Shown: piece after piece, positions 32,095-42,089 of the stretch
Layout of the letters: every line of letters starts with the position of its first letter
Position numbering within the stretch: the first letter of the stretch is position 1
Assembly (NCBI GenBank): GCA_013368325.1
Contig: JAACJK010000165.1
Coordinates: 496,001 to 560,000, forward strand
Length of the DNA: 64,000 nt
Source of the DNA: Ephemerocybe angulata
Lineage: Eukaryota; Basidiomycota; Agaricomycetes; Agaricales; Psathyrellaceae
Direction of reading: 5' to 3'
Translations under genes and position numbers: made by a program
The notes under the pieces: generated by a model
Databases searched by the model: none
What the model was told of the DNA's origin: nothing
What the model saw: the letters and a program-made list of their open reading frames with translations, nothing else

Positions 32095-33291
32095 AGTACA
32101 GTGAAATATGTTGTGCGCTCTTCATGTGGGGCTATAGCTTGTGAAATCATGAAAATGCCATTTAAGATGTATATTAGGGTGAGCTTTGGTCAAGATACCT
32201 GAATATCTCACCCATTTCCTAATCAATTTAAATAAATTGTGTATCAATAGAAAGCTCCGGCAACCTAGAGTAAATCTATGACTATGTCACCCCTTAAAAC
32301 GCTTTGTACAAACCTGAATGTGGCATGCAACCTGAGACTCAATGTCTAGTAAGATTACACTTCTCCAGACACTATTTCATGAATATAAAGCCTTACAAGT
32401 ATACACCAAACCACTAGTAATGTCCAATGAGGTAACCTATAGTGTCACAGCTTTGCAGTGCATCTATCTTTGGAGAAACATGACTTTATGCAAACCAGCT
32501 TCAAAATGGCACAATTGCCTCAATTGCCATTTATGGTAAGCAGGTAGAGGTACAAGGACACTGTGAAAGTATACCCTCAAATAGTAGGTTTCTATTCCAA
32601 AAGACTGCAAGCAAATCCAAGCAGTAGAAGATGATCTACAAGAAGAACTAGCTCTAAGTCCATCCTTGAATCTTTAGTTGCACACTTGTACATCTTCAGA
32701 CCATAGTTAAGGCTAAGACTAGACATATCTCCATGCTCACTGGATGGTTTTGGCTACTTTCTTTTGCATTCTCAACTAGGTGTTTGTCCCTTTCCTATCC
32801 AAGTATGTATATTGCTAGAACTATCAGAAAAGGGTCCAAAAATAGTGATTTGTAGCACAGGAACCAAGCTTGGGCAATTACACCATTACATCACCAATCA
32901 TCTATGGATAGCAAAACTTGGTGCTGGATTGGCTACATGATATGTCTAAAGGCATACTGGGTATGGATGTTTACCATCCACCCTTGCTTTAGGTCTTCAG
33001 TGACACTAACCCTAATGCTTCTCACAATTGGCACCTTTGGAGTATTGAATGGTAAGATAATGTGGAGTGGGGATGCCACATATACCACTGTATACCCCTT
33101 AAGCTAAGGTTTAAAATGATACTAGATTCATCCTTATCAGAGGAGAACTGAGTGAAATATGAATGAATCAGTTCCACATTCTCCTTATCTAAATGAGCTT
33201 CCTGTTGGTGTAATGACATTTCCATCATTTTCAAGGTATATATATTATGAGAATAGGATGCACTACATAGGCCACTCTACTCTTCTCATTT

Positions 33292-34041
33292 TACACTTTC
33301 CAATGATACTAAAACCATCCCTATCAGACAGGAACTGAGTGAGATATGAATGAATCTGTTGAGCACACCTCTTATCTAAATGAGCATGACATCATGATTT
33401 GCATGACATCATGACAGTCATTAATCAAAGTGACATCATGTAGATCATGACATCACAGGTACAGGTACCATCAATGATGTCATGCAAATCAGGCACAGGT
33501 ACCATCAATGACGTCATAATGACACAGGCACAGGGTCCATCAATGTAGATCATGACATCATAGGTACAGGTACCATCAATGTCATTGGGATGATGCCATC
33601 AGCAGTGGACTAGACCAATTTATCAAATAACAGCAGTGGACTAGTCCAGACAATAATGGACTAGTCCAATTCATCAAATGACAGCAGTGGACTAGTCCAG
33701 ACTATAATGGACTTGTCCAATCTATGCAAAACAGGTTGGTGGACTGGTCCACAATCAAGATTGGAAAAGTCCAATACTGGTCAAGTCCATACTGGATCAT
33801 CTGGAAAAAGTCCACCTGATTGGACAAAATTCCAACCCTGGAAAAAAGTCCATTAATGAAGACCCCAGACACCTGGACAAACGGTCATATCAAGTGGACA
33901 AACGGACACACCAATGGACCAAAACCAGCCCAGTGGAAAAAATCCAGCCTTGGACAGAACCACCAGGGACCCCCTTCTTAGGTGGGTGGACTGTCTGGTC
34001 TTGGGTACCTAAGGAGGTCCCCGGTCCGGGTGACTGAGGTG
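33292..34041 (-). repeat. Right inverted arm
   Basis: Inverse of the left arm, including the same two internal arrays in reverse order; only scattered substitutions and small indels separate the arms. Confidence 0.85.
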
Positions 34042-35432
34042 CTTTCTTCACGGATAGAGAGGGGACACCTGCTTGGGCGGAATAGGCACGTTCTTTTCCT
34101 TTCGACTTTGGCTGGGGTGGGGTGATATCGCGTTCACGTTTGATGGCAGTCCTGGTGGTTGGGATTGAGCGAACTGCCGCAACGGTAGTGGCTGGAGCGT
34201 TGGTAAGGCTCGCAGTAAATGACGAAGCGGTGCGAACGGTACCTGGAGGGAGAAAAGATGGGAGTGAGCCCATTTTCAGGCGGTCGCGAATGTATGCTCG
34301 CTCACCAGCAAGGTTGTGGCGAATATGGGGCGGCTTTACCTCCTGCTGGAGGAGCTGGTCTAGCAGCTTGCATTCGACAATGTGGGAGAGCTTGACATAG
34401 TACTGAGCCCCCGTTTGGGTAACAGTAATGACGTGCCCCACATCGACCCCTTCCATAATCCAAGTCCCAAGTCTGCATAGATCTCGATCTCTGGAGCCCT
34501 CCCCTTCCCCTCGGCATCTTCGAAAGAGACACCAAGCCTTTTCAAAACATCCTCGTCAAGGCGGAGATAGGGCCATGTGAAGTTCCCAGCACCATCTTGA
34601 AATGTGCGCGAAGTTGGGTTCTGGCCGTTGACATTCCACATGTATACGGTTGCTGAGCGGCCTGAGCGTTCCTTGTTTTGTTGAAGAATAGCACTCTGGT
34701 TCCGAACATCCATGGCGCGTTCCTGTTCAACCTGAATAACCTGCGTGAAGATCGGTGCCATCTGTTGAGCGAAGCGAGCATCAGGAAGAGGGTTGATAGA
34801 AGCTGGGGCTGCTGGATTCAAGGCGGGGCCATCTGCGGCGGGATTCATAGGAGGATTGGTGCCAGGAGCTTGTTGACCCGGCTTGGCTGTGTGGTTTTTG
34901 TAGGCGCATCCACCTGCCAAGATGCAGTGTTTCTTGCACATCGAGCGTGCACAGTCGGCTGAGAGCTTCTTTTGTTTGCATCCCTGGGCGGGGCATACAC
35001 CAGGAGGTGCCCCGCCAGGATTTACAGGGAGTTGCACAGGTACAGGCCCAGGGACGGGGGCAGGTACGGGCTCAGGAATGGGGGCAGGTGTTGAGCTTTT
35101 CCATCGGACAAAGTTGCATCGTCTCCCATCAGGCGTGAAACCTTGACACTAGGTGTTACAGTTAGAGAAGGTACAAGCTCTTGATGTTTTATGACACTCA
35201 CATTTGCTACAATTCTGCCTCTGTTTCCATTGGCGTCACTCGCACACGGATGGAAGAAGCAAGTTGCCCCGCAAGAGACGCACTGCACACTCTCGGGCGG
35301 GGGTTCTGAGCGAGGTGGAACGGTTCCTGGGCGTGAAGGAATAGCTGCTTCGCTCGCCGGTATGGCTGCTGCAGCTGCTTGGCGAGGTCGGATTACGATG
35401 GTCCCTGGGCGGGAAGCTTGGGAAGGAGCCAT

Positions 35433-36445
35433 TAGAACAGCGAGTAGTATCTATAATAACGCCCCAAGTCAGTGGTCTTCGATGTAGTTTAGTATAATGA
35501 CAACTCACGGATATGTTGGTGGCGTGGCGCTTGAGAGAGTGGTGAAAGGGAGAAGGAATGGGATGCCTACTAATACAACATGCATTATATAACAGTTCAA
35601 ATCTTCGATCAAGCATACATAGCCAGTCAAATTTCAAAAGGAAGTAAAAGGGCGATATATTGCACACTGTATAATACAAACTACGCAATAGGAACTCTGA
35701 TATGAATAAACAGGGTGCAAAAGGTAGGAGAAAACCCCAAACGAAGGGCGAACACAGGCAAACACAGGCAAAGTGGTCCTGGGGAGTTGAACAGCATGGC
35801 GACGGGGGTGGAGACACTGGAGGTGGGGAATGGACGCGTTGGGAGTGTGAGGACGGTCATTGAATGGAGCAACAACACAACGATGGGAATTTTGAGAGAG
35901 AATAGCGACTGGACATTACAACAGCGCGACGACGCCCGGAGTCGACGGTGACGGATGGTTGGTTGTGATGCAAGAGAAATCACGTCGTTGGACGCGAGTT
36001 GGCAGGTGGTGCGGTCATAGCAGGCGGTGACAACGGGGTGAGGTGATAGGTTGGTGGTGGAGCTTGCGTCGTTGGACATGAGCGCAGTGGTGGGGGCAGG
36101 AAGGGCTGGCGATGACAGTCAGGGGCCAGTGGTGCTGGCAGAAAGATTAGTGGTGAGTAGGGACAGTTGATACGAGCTCGAAGAGGCTTACCGGGAGACA
36201 TAGCGGTGAGGGGTGGCCTAGGGAGGTGATGAGTGTTAGTAGTGGAGGACGAAGGGTGCGAAGAACGAGGCTTACGGCGGTGACGGACGGTGAACTCGCG
36301 TCGTTGGATGCGAGCTCGGAGGTGCTGGGGTCGCAGTACGCGTCGGTGGTGGAGAACGCTCGCGCAGTTGGACGCGAACGTGGCGGAGACGCGCTGGCAG
36401 GTACAGGGGTTGAAGAGTGCCAACAGATGAGGGAGCCCCAACTTC
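35433..36445. other. KDZ-element region upstream of the companion gene; degenerate tandem repeats
   Basis: Holds the presumed promoter of the minus-strand companion gene. From about 35983 to 36380 an imperfect repeat with core CGTCGTTGGACGCGAG recurs about four times (35983, 36067, 36299, 36366). Minus frames across it give repeated ASNDAS text, but one crosses the neighbouring TIR, so I do not call a gene. Confidence 0.4.
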
Positions 36446-36521
36446 GGGTTATGGTTATCCTTCCGCCAAAAAGGTGTTGCAAGCTTGCAACAGCTTTTTG
36501 GCAGAAGGAAGACCTTAACCC
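36446..36521. repeat. Near-perfect fold-back palindrome of about 76 bp
   Basis: Centre GTTGCAAGCTTGCAAC (36476-36491) is a perfect palindrome; pairing continues outward with few mismatches to 36446/36521. It lies 64 bp left of the P-like element. Could be a tiny fold-back element or an extrusion-prone junction. Confidence 0.75.
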
Positions 36522-36585
36522 TAGGTAGAGTTACGCAGTGGTTGGGGCGGTGACAGTGCAAGGGAGAGCCATGGTGGTGGTAGAA

Positions 36586-36654
36586 CCAAGGGGGTGCCGT
36601 TGATGCACAGGCGCAAATCGACCCACCCCGGGTGGTCGTGCGAAATGTCCAAAA
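36586..36654 (+). repeat. Left 69-bp TIR of the P-like element
   Basis: Exact inverse of 41661-41729; preceded by GTAGAA. Confidence 0.95.
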
Positions 36655-36781
36655 GGGAATCCAAGGCACGGAGAAGTCCGCGTCGGCCAAGCCTCGGCAA
36701 CAGCTCGGCATCACCAGCCCCGCCGCTTAGATTCACGACCTGTACTCAGTATATAGTTGGTAAATAGTCTTCAATATGTAT

Positions 36782-39700
36782 CTACCTACGTCTATTCGAG
36801 GAAGTTATTGTGTGAGATCGTCCTCTTGCACCCGTTTCACCTTCTCCCGGGTCCTGTAGCATCGCATCGAGGCCGTCGCTATCAGGTACGTTGTATTCAC
36901 CACGAAAATCGTCGGTCGCATCGCCCTGAATTCCCATTGCCTCCTCCTCCTTTTTCGTTATGAACATGTTGACAAGAAGGGTGGGAGGTATTTCCTGGCC
37001 GGAATGCTCGATTGCAAGGTGAAATGCTGCATTATACCTCCAAACGGTGCGCGGGTCGTTGGATGCCGTCTTCGGACACAAAGTACAGTAGAGCGGCGTG
37101 TTGCTGCACGGATGTTCGGGGTCAAACTTGTCATAGCGGTTGCTTGGGGGCATTTTACTGCGTCGATAGGGGCAGGTGGAGGATATGGTGAGTACCTTCG
37201 GTAATGTCTTCTTGAGCTGAGTGAAACACTCATCACGTCCACAGAATCCACAAGGGCTGGCACCGGGCTGCACGTCCAACGGTTCTGGGTTGCTTGGATA
37301 TCGAGAAGCGTGCAAAATGTGACGCCCAACATGCTCCATCATCTTTCCCACTGGTATGCCTTCCTTTAGACAGAGAAAGCACGCAACCTTTGAGTTCGCC
37401 CGCTTCACCGGTGTAATTTCCCGCAGCTGCTTGGGTATGTCCTCGATAACAAACTGTGGTTGGCCTGTACATTGATATATGGCTGAGCAGGTGCGCAAAT
37501 AAACGGATGTAGTGACTTACCCGACTCCTTTAGATATGGAAATCTCGCTTGATTACTTATAGGGTGCAATAGGTTGATGTTTGTGACGATTTCTTCGGTT
37601 TCCGGATTGAGTGAAGTCCACGCAGATTTGCTCGCCTCAAGAAGGCTGGTATGCGAGAGGCGCCATGTAGCATAGGAGAGGGATGATAGGGCTTGGGAAG
37701 CGTCCGCGCTGCGCTTGACAGTCTTGGGCGAGAGCGGAAATACGAGAGCTCCGTTCACTTCAAGAACATATTGCTTCCTAGTGCTGAGATCTGGTGCTGC
37801 CTTCGTCCCAGGTCCAATGCGTAGATAATGGCCAGTCCAGTCCCATGCATTATGCGTGGAGTCAAAGGCTAAGTCAATGACCTGCCCTATGACCTTTGTC
37901 TTCGACGAGTTGAGCTCGTCAAATTCAATCGAGGTCCGGGGTGCACGCTCCCCAGATACAACAAAGCCAGTTATCTCAATGACAGATAAAGCGGTGGACT
38001 TCGGGGAGTTGTCGGATGATCCAGCTGCATTAAGGAGTAACCCAGCAAGATCGCCGACCTTAACCTGATTCTCCGTGAGGTTGGAGTCGTCGAGATCGTC
38101 TTCAGACTTCTTCATCCATTCTCCCTTCGCCATCCCTCGCACGCGCAACAGCCGATCACTTGTTTTCTTCGCCCACTTAGATGAGAGCATAGCCGCAATT
38201 ATAGACGACTTGAATAGCTGCTTCCCGTTTACATCCAGCGTTCGCTTTGAGTTAGCCTCGGCGGTTGTACTGGGTGCACCCGAATCCTCGGTCGAATCCT
38301 CGATCGCGTCTGGGAAACAATCTTCCAGGTCAATTCCAATTGGTATGTCGTCATCACCATCTCCAGCTAGTCCTCCATCCATGGCCTGCATTTCTGCGAA
38401 TGATATCCGATCAGGGGCAGCGCTCCCAGCATCTTCGCGTGTTGGTGATTCCATCGAGACCGCCGAATCCGAGTCCGAATCTGCGTCTAGTCCTGAGACC
38501 ACGTCAGCGGGGTCCAGGTCAATCGGACTCCGGGAATCCTGATACAATTCCTCCTCCACATCGTCACCCTCTATCCCAGATTCCCGCACCTCCTGCAATA
38601 CGCTTGACTCGGGCGCTGAAGGTTGATCGAATGATGGTGCATCAGGCGCCGGGGCTTGCCCAACCGAGGAACTTGGTACTGGAGTCTCGTCCGACTCAGA
38701 GCGCAAATCATCCTCGGTATTGCGCGTTCCAACGTAGGTGCCCTTTGGCCGGAGTAAATCGCAGTTCTTCTGGCTCCATAGGTGCTGGAAATTAGGAGTA
38801 GGGAAGGACGATGGTAGGTAGCGCTTGATGAGATCAAGCGCGCGCTTAATTCCGGCATCCCAGCACGCCTTCAAATTGACGTCACCTACACGCAGTGGGG
38901 CTTTCCAGGATTTGGGATTAACATGGTCAATCCCAAGAGTGCCGGAGATCGACAGCCTTGGATGACCGCGATTCATATCCGGGTTACGTGCGCGAGAACT
39001 GCTTGATGTCGTAGTTTGGGCTATGGTCCTGAGTCCGGGTATCACCAAAGAGAACCTCCAGGCGGTCGGTACCTTCCTGCAATATGTGCAGAACAAGATC
39101 TGGGTCCATATCTTGCATCCGAGCAATTGTGAAGATAATGTTCTTGATAACCGCTTGAGTGTCGGTGTAGAGGGCACCAGTCAGACTCGCTGTCTGATGC
39201 TCTAGGTACAACGCAGTCGCAACATGTGCGAAGGCGACCAGAGATTTGACCTGATCGGATAAGCTCATATCGACGGTGATAAACGGCTTTAGAAAGAGCT
39301 CGAAGAATTTTCCGAGAAAGATAAGAGTGTTTCTCCGGTGTTGCTGGGCTGGGGACAGGTCCTCGTATGGTGTTTCGTCCAACCGGCCAAGATGCTGAAG
39401 TAACGTCACTGCCTTGGGCACATTCTGCTTGTCTGCTGGATTCAGTAGCTCCTGTGCAACTTCTTGAGAGATCCCATCAAGCCGTGTCAGGTGTTCCAAG
39501 ACGTCGTTGGCCTTTATGTTCGTTTCTCCGACCATGAATCCTGTGGTATTGCGCAAGAGCGTTGCGAATCCTTGCTATAGTTTAGATTTGACTGTAAAAT
39601 ATTGTAGAAAGGGGGACGTACGTTTGAATATATGCTTTGGATCGCATGTACCGAGTACACCATCCGGCGATGTAAGCAGGTTAAGCCCCTCAAGGTCTTT

Positions 39701-41509
39701 GAGAAATTGACCGTATCCCTGGGTTACATCCACCTCTACCCCACCCTCCAAGCACTCGAGGTACTTTGCGAGCCGATAGGCCGCGTCTCCGTCACTCGCA
39801 AGCGCCCAGATAGGTCCATGCATCCGTTCCCCGCACGGATGGCTTTTCCAAAGCGCAATAACATCCTTGATCTACAAACGGATCTGTTCGCCCTTCTCCG
39901 TTTTACATGAGGGAGACGCCACAAGTGGAACCGCAAGGTAATTTTCTGGACTGTAAGGCGCGATTGCGACAACCGTTGCCTCAGTTCCAAAGCACACCTT
40001 CTGTTCGTCGCTATCCGGATCGAATAGTGCCTTCCTGATCGTTTCTATCGCCACAATATCAGTTACGCGGGTGTCCACTCGATGGCTGTGCTCGCGGCAG
40101 AGCCCCAGTACCCGGTCTCGCCTCGAGCAATAACTGCAGCGTGTCTCGAGTGTCACACCATCAAACATTAGGGTATTTCCTGTAAGGGACCCGGATGCCG
40201 ATGGAGTTCGCACTGGCTTGACTTCTGGGGCACAGAAAGCAGAAATGTTCGCATTGATCTCATCGGCGGACGGGCGGCCAATGGATGGAACCAAAGCTGG
40301 AATTTTCTGCTCTCTGCAAAGGGTAGTCGCTGATGGGAGTCCAAATGCCTTTTGCAATGCATATAAGAGACGTGGGCCACCAATAGCCTTGGCTAGGAAT
40401 GCAACGTCGAGGTCACGGGCCGAGAATCCACCACGCGCTCAATGCAGTCCTTTAAGCGCCCGTTCCAGCAAATTTAGAATAACCGGTGCAGACGCGCCAC
40501 GCTTTAGACTCGCAGCAAGGATCCGGCGCAGGCCTGGGATGTCACCCTTCGACAAGAGCATTACTATTCTCTCGTAGTCGTCGATCTTCTTCTGCGATCC
40601 GGCGAGCTGCTGCTTGAGATTATGCACCTGGGATCGTAGCTGACGCATGGTGCGTGAGAAGTCCTCGAGAAGCTTTTTCATTTGCTGCGCGTTGAGGAAA
40701 TCATACGGGGTGTGCCTCGGAACATTCTTCGCTCGCTCCATTGCCCTCCGCAGCGAGTCACTAGATTTCATAACGAGGCATACCTGGCATGGCTCGTTCT
40801 CCTTTCCGTTTGGCTTTCGTGCACAGTTATCCGATCGCAGAGTGATTGTATTGAGCGCAGCGTCAAAACGAAGGGGCTGCCATCCAATATCACGGAAGAC
40901 ATGCAGAGCGAAGGGATATGTTGACAATATAGGCCCTGCAGTCCACTCAGCTGAAATACCCGGGCAGTCCATGTTCTTCCAGTCGATTAATTCAACAGTG
41001 GGGATGGGGGAAGGACCTGCAGTAGGAGGGGGACCTGCTGGCTCAGAAGGCGATGTAGGGGGCGGAAATGAGGGTGAAATAGGGCTATTTGTATTGGAAG
41101 GCCCTGCAGAACGAAGGGAGGAGTGGACCGATGAGGAACGAGAGCCCTGCCGACTGTGGGATGGGGAATATGGGTGATACCCGCGTCGCTGCTTTGACCC
41201 GGACCCAGTGCTACTAGCAGCAAACAAGGCAGGTAGTGGAGGGGTCATAACAAACTCAATCGTGGACCCAGAGGTAGAGTGAGAGGCTGTCCGTTGAGCT
41301 GTACTCGTCTTCTTCTGGCATTTGGTCTTCCCTCTGTGCTCGAGTATCGCATTTGTATTCGCCGTCGCTGGGAGCCGGATGGTTTCCCCGCACAAGTCAC
41401 AGTCCACGAGATGTCGTCCCGTGCCTTCTTCAATCCTTGTTGTTGCGGTGCTCGTGCTACTGAGTTGGACTGTGACTGGCGTGGTGATAGGAGCCTTCTT
41501 GTTGGTCAT
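36782..41509 (-). pseudogene. Large transposase-like gene (about 1540 codons) with P-element/THAP9-like motifs, inactivated
   Basis: Exons 41509-39622, 39570-37521 and 37465-36782 (introns 51 and 55 nt). The N-terminus has a zinc finger-like CDLCGETIRL...H...C, then WTAGPILSTYPFALHVF and a coiled-coil region (RQLRSQVHNLKQQLAG). The middle has ALASDGDAAYR, CDPKHIFKRFATLLR (across intron 1) and EGTDRLEVLFGDTR...YDIKQF near 39076. The spacing and text resemble the D, D, E region of P-element/THAP9 transposases, inferred from memory. An acidic linker follows, then three C-terminal metal-type clusters (CFLCLKEG...H...H, PCGFCGRDEC, CTLCPK...H...H). Lesions: TGA at 40439-40441 inside GLH*ARGGF, TAG at 39872-39874, and a frameshift near 38985-39000. 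I recall this as a large uncharacterised Agaricomycete family. The TIRs and target repeat here argue it is a transposase. Confidence 0.7.
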
Positions 41510-41660
41510 AATTCTTAAGCTGGAGGGCGTACAGTGTGCGAGGGGGAGAAGAAGGAAGGATATGATTCGGAATTGCTACCACTAATTACTACTGCCCCTA
41601 TCATACAGAGATCAATGCCGAGGCATTGCCGAAGATTTTGCCGTCGGGTCATTTCACCTG

Positions 41661-41729
41661 TTTTGGACATTTCGCACGACCACCCGGGGTGGGTCGATTT
41701 GCGCCTGTGCATCAACGGCACCCCCTTGG
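41661..41729 (-). repeat. Right 69-bp TIR of the P-like element
   Basis: Exact inverse of 36586-36654; followed by GTAGAA. Confidence 0.95.
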
Positions 41730-41735
41730 GTAGAA

Positions 41736-41992
41736 CGCATGGAACGACGCGGATTGAATGGACTGCACGAACAACGTTTCATGATCTCCCACGATTCCTC
41801 GTGCAGTCACGTGAAATCCCACTGCAGCGCGTTTCCTCGGTTGTGGGCCATATCTTATCTTATCCGCGGCAATACTGTTCCCTGACTGCAAAAGGCTGGT
41901 AAAATTCAACCTACATTGCATATTCAATCAAAAACAAGGCTTTCTAGAGAGGGTTCGGGCCCCAGAGGCCTGCGCTGGGATATTGCCGGACC
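41736..41992. other. KDZ-element right interior, no gene
   Basis: Sequence between the P-like element and the right subterminal repeats. It contains TCCCACGATTCC and GTGAAATCCCAC separated by a short gap, an imperfect inverted pair. No ORF of note. Confidence 0.4.
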
Positions 41993-42080
41993 GCCGGTGT
42001 GCCGTTATTGCGCCGGACGGCCGGTGTGCCGTTTGACCGTTTGTGCCGGTGTGCCGGTGGTTCCATGATCTCGGTATTCT
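41993..42080 (-). repeat. Right terminus and subterminal repeats of the KDZ element
   Basis: GCCGGTGTGCC (inverse of GGCACACCGGC) at 41993-42003, 42020-42030 and 42045-42055. The terminus CGGTATTCT ends at 42080. The inner 11 bp of the 36-bp TIR are identical at both ends of the element. Confidence 0.7.
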
Positions 42081-42089
42081 GACCCATGC

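Larger units (their letters stand above)
31335..34041. mobile_element. 2.7-kb non-coding DNA transposon with very long inverted arms
   Basis: Flanked by the 8-bp direct repeat CTTTCTTC (31327-31334 and 34042-34049). The termini are perfect inverted repeats beginning CACCTCAGTCACCCGG. Arms of about 750 bp (31335 to about 32094, and about 33292 to 34041) are inverted copies of each other. The centre (about 32095-33290) is AT-rich with no ORF above about 70 codons. An 8-bp target duplication fits hAT or KDZ/Zisupton-type transposases; which one moves it is unknown. It is non-autonomous. Confidence 0.93.
30527..35432 (-). pseudogene. Cysteine-rich companion gene of the KDZ element, split by a TIR element
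   Basis: Minus strand, convergent with the KDZ gene (87 bp between stops). Exons 35432-35202 and 35148-34042 continue at 31326-30527 once the nested element and one CTTTCTTC are removed; SVKK then runs in frame into EDTTIVKIKIEPG. Features: CVSCGATCFFHPC near the N-terminus, CQGFTPDGRRCNF, a Pro/Val repeat (PVPAPVPGPVPV), a second cluster CPAQGCKQKKLSADC / MCKKHCILAGGCAYKNH, a globular middle (HVITVTQTGAQYYVKLSHI), a Ser/Thr-rich linker and a C-terminal block (GYYAVDIIDCLVALKEAT) ending in STEVIEID. A single missing base near 34456-34470 shifts the frame; with it the sum is 2139 bp, 712 aa. The cysteine clusters suggest metal-dependent DNA or protein binding. I recall similar proteins in Agaricomycetes but know no named function. 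Confidence 0.65.
36586..41729. mobile_element. 5.1-kb DNA transposon with 69-bp perfect TIRs carrying a P-element-like gene
   Basis: Inverted repeats 36586-36654 and 41661-41729 are identical over 69 bp, beginning CCAAGGGGGTGCCG. The flanks carry a 6-bp direct repeat GTAGAA (36580-36585 and 41730-41735). Inside both ends CTCGGCA-type heptamers recur (near 36703-36712 and 41619-41634), like subterminal binding sites. The only gene is the minus-strand one at 36782-41509. It is nested in the KDZ element near its right end. Confidence 0.85.
21340..42089. mobile_element. 20.7-kb composite KDZ-type DNA transposon with three nested elements
   Basis: Ends: GACCCATGC at 21340-21348 and again at 42081-42089. 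Just inside are inverted ends AGAGCACCG (21350) and CGGTATTCT (ending 42080), which align without gaps over 36 bp with 26 matches. The left copy has one extra G (21349) between repeat and terminus. Inside each end lie GGCANACCGGC repeats. The element carries a CxC5/CxC6-KDZ gene and a convergent cysteine-rich gene. Nested inside are a chromovirus (21789-28559), a long-armed TIR element (31335-34041) and a P-like element (36586-41729). Without them and one copy of each target repeat, 6091 bp remain. KDZ elements are known in basidiomycetes; the boundary call and the two-gene composition are my inference from this sequence. Confidence 0.75.

Noticed and set aside
35980..36714. 244-codon minus frame
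   Set aside because: It crosses the left TIR and target repeat of the P-like element, so it cannot be one ancestral gene; content is low complexity.
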